64,000 nucleotides of DNA from Hydromonas duriensis (GTDB lineage: Bacteria; Pseudomonadota; Gammaproteobacteria; Burkholderiales; Burkholderiaceae). The stretch is taken from contig NZ_SNZE01000003.1 of NCBI RefSeq assembly GCF_004363775.1, positions 62,001 through 126,000 on the forward strand. The letters run 5' to 3'. The notes under the pieces were generated by a model. It saw only the letters and a list, made by a program, of their open reading frames with translations, did no database searches and had not been told where the DNA came from. Both the position numbers and the translations under genes were made by a program. Positions 63,152 to 64,000 of this stretch are shown piece after piece (the stretch's first letter is position 1; every line of letters begins with the position of its first letter).

Positions 63152-63964
63152 TTAAACCCTTTTGTAGTGCTGTATAGGATTTAGCCCACCACAGGGGCAA
63201 CCATCCTTAAACATGACAAATTCGCCCACCAGCATTTTTTGCCACACCTCATTGTCGGTTAAAGGCGCAGTGGCCATGACCGCCACGCGGTCTTGCGGGG
63301 TTGTGTGTTCGGCGAAGTTGATGGCCACGTCTTTGTCTAGTAAGTGGGCGTGTGCAAAAGGATGTTCGCGCACGATGTAGTATAGATTGGTGGAGCAGTG
63401 CGCCCACATGGCTTGACCGTTTGACAAGCAAAAGTTGAATGTGCCAAAACGCGCGATGTCTTTGGCAATTGCGCTGAGCGCGGCATGGATGTCCTCAAGG
63501 CTGGGCGGTTGAGCCGCACTGCTGTTTGGGCAGGCTTCGCGTAATTTTTGTAGCATGTAACAAAATGCGCGCTCACTATCGGTCGTGCCAACGGGGTGGA
63601 AACGCCCGTCAAGCTCTGGGTGAAAGTCGACCAAGTTGCCATTGTGCGCAAACACCCACTGTCGTCCCCACATCTCGCGCACAAATGGATGACAGTTTTC
63701 CAAGTTCACTTCACCTTGTGTGGCTTTGCGAATATGGGCAATCACATTCAAGGATTTTATCGGGTAGGCGCGTACCAAATCGGCAACGGGGGAGAGAATT
63801 GACGGTTGACAATCCATCAGCAAACGACATGCTCGCCCTTCAAAAAAAGCAATGCCCCAACCATCCGTGTGATGGTCGGTCAATCCGCCGCGTTGCGCAA
63901 AACCTTCAAAAGAGAAGATGATGTCGGTGGGCGTGTTGCAGTTCATTCCGAGTAGTTGACACAT
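63152..63964 (-). CDS. Class II glutamine amidotransferase (YafJ family)
   Basis: 270 residues from ATG 63964, because MCQLLGMNC places the catalytic Cys at position 2, exposed after Met removal, as in this family. HTDGWGIAFFEG, NVIAHIRKATQG and QWVFAHNGNLVDF are conserved Ntn-hydrolase positions. It would release ammonia from glutamine or an analogue. YafJ partners are not known. No Shine-Dalgarno is visible: the bases just before the ATG are an A/T tract attached to a perfect palindrome. Confidence 0.92.
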   Translation of the reverse strand: MCQLLGMNCNTPTDIIFSFEGFAQRGGLTDHHTDGWGIAFFEGRACRLLMDCQPSILSPVADLVRAYPIKSLNVIAHIRKATQGEVNLENCHPFVREMWGRQWVFAHNGNLVDFHPELDGRFHPVGTTDSERAFCYMLQKLREACPNSSAAQPPSLEDIHAALSAIAKDIARFGTFNFCLSNGQAMWAHCSTNLYYIVREHPFAHAHLLDKDVAINFAEHTTPQDRVAVMATAPLTDNEVWQKMLVGEFVMFKDGCPCGGLNPIQHYKRV

Positions 63965-63973
63965 ATTAAAAAA

Positions 63974-63997
63974 GGAAAAAGCCACGTGGCTTTTTCC
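63974..63997. terminator. 24-bp perfect palindrome before the amidotransferase start
   Basis: GGAAAAAGCCAC is followed directly by its reverse complement. The minus strand continues CCTTTTTTAAT to the ATG at 63964, so it looks like an intrinsic terminator placed 10 bases upstream of the start codon. It may end the upstream gene or attenuate this one. Confidence 0.6.
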
Positions 63998-64000
63998 GTA

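Overview
The window looks like chromosomal DNA from a betaproteobacterium, most likely Burkholderiales or a close relative. The evidence is the metX-metW pair, three tandem Gram-negative trimeric porins of the Burkholderiales type, an RNase E beginning MKRMLFNAT with rluC divergent upstream, the serC-pheA-tyrA-aroA series, and a fatty-acid operon whose multifunctional protein has its dehydrogenase domain first. Base composition is moderate and coding density is high. I see no rRNA, tRNA, CRISPR array, prophage or insertion sequence. Two short AT-rich genes (near 26.7 kb and 62.2 kb) look like recent arrivals.

Layout. 0-1.8 kb: minus-strand glycosyltransferase pair (GT39-like, then a GT2 cut by the window edge). 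1.9-3.7 kb: metW and metX, read leftward behind a leader with a terminator-like hairpin. 4.1-6.2 kb: QseB/PmrA-type two-component system. 6.3 kb: remnant of a ZIP metal transporter. 6.7-14.7 kb: leftward fatty-acid beta-oxidation cluster (tetR, acyl-CoA dehydrogenase, DUF2147, dehydrogenase/hydratase, thiolase, MAPEG, isomerase) with a TetR operator on the promoter. 14.8-18.1 kb: PlsC, a rhodanese/PTP-like plus flavoprotein fusion, and thiol peroxidase. 18.2-22.0 kb: three porins. 22.2-28.8 kb: EamA transporter, then serC-pheA-tyrA, a glycolipid-binding-family gene, an orphan secreted protein and aroA. 28.8-37.9 kb: metabolic and RNA-modification genes including yaeQ, SCO1, a BioC-like methyltransferase, comF, trmL, argJ, DUF815 and a MutT-type NUDIX. 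38.1-46.4 kb: gamma-glutamyltransferase, a B12-binding radical SAM protein, DUF805, a 2-hydroxyacid dehydrogenase and two ion-coupled transporters. 46.4-54.1 kb: HIT protein, argB, rluC, a long non-coding leader and rne, then a methyltransferase. 54.2-59.5 kb: two near-identical amino-acid-binding lipoproteins and a LysR/membrane protein/ene-reductase divergon. 59.6-64 kb: CorA, gloA, hemB, DUF3800, an apparent small RNA gene and a class II glutamine amidotransferase.

The most interesting non-coding signals are: a probable small RNA gene at about 62.89-63.03 kb (near-consensus sigma70 promoter, Y-shaped fold, strong intrinsic terminator); an approximately 800-nt structured leader in front of rne; a possible attenuator in the metX leader; a TetR operator sitting on the promoter of the fatty-acid operon; and a five-unit 10-bp tandem repeat in the divergent bioC-like/comF promoter region. 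All assignments come from reading motifs and context; no database search was run.
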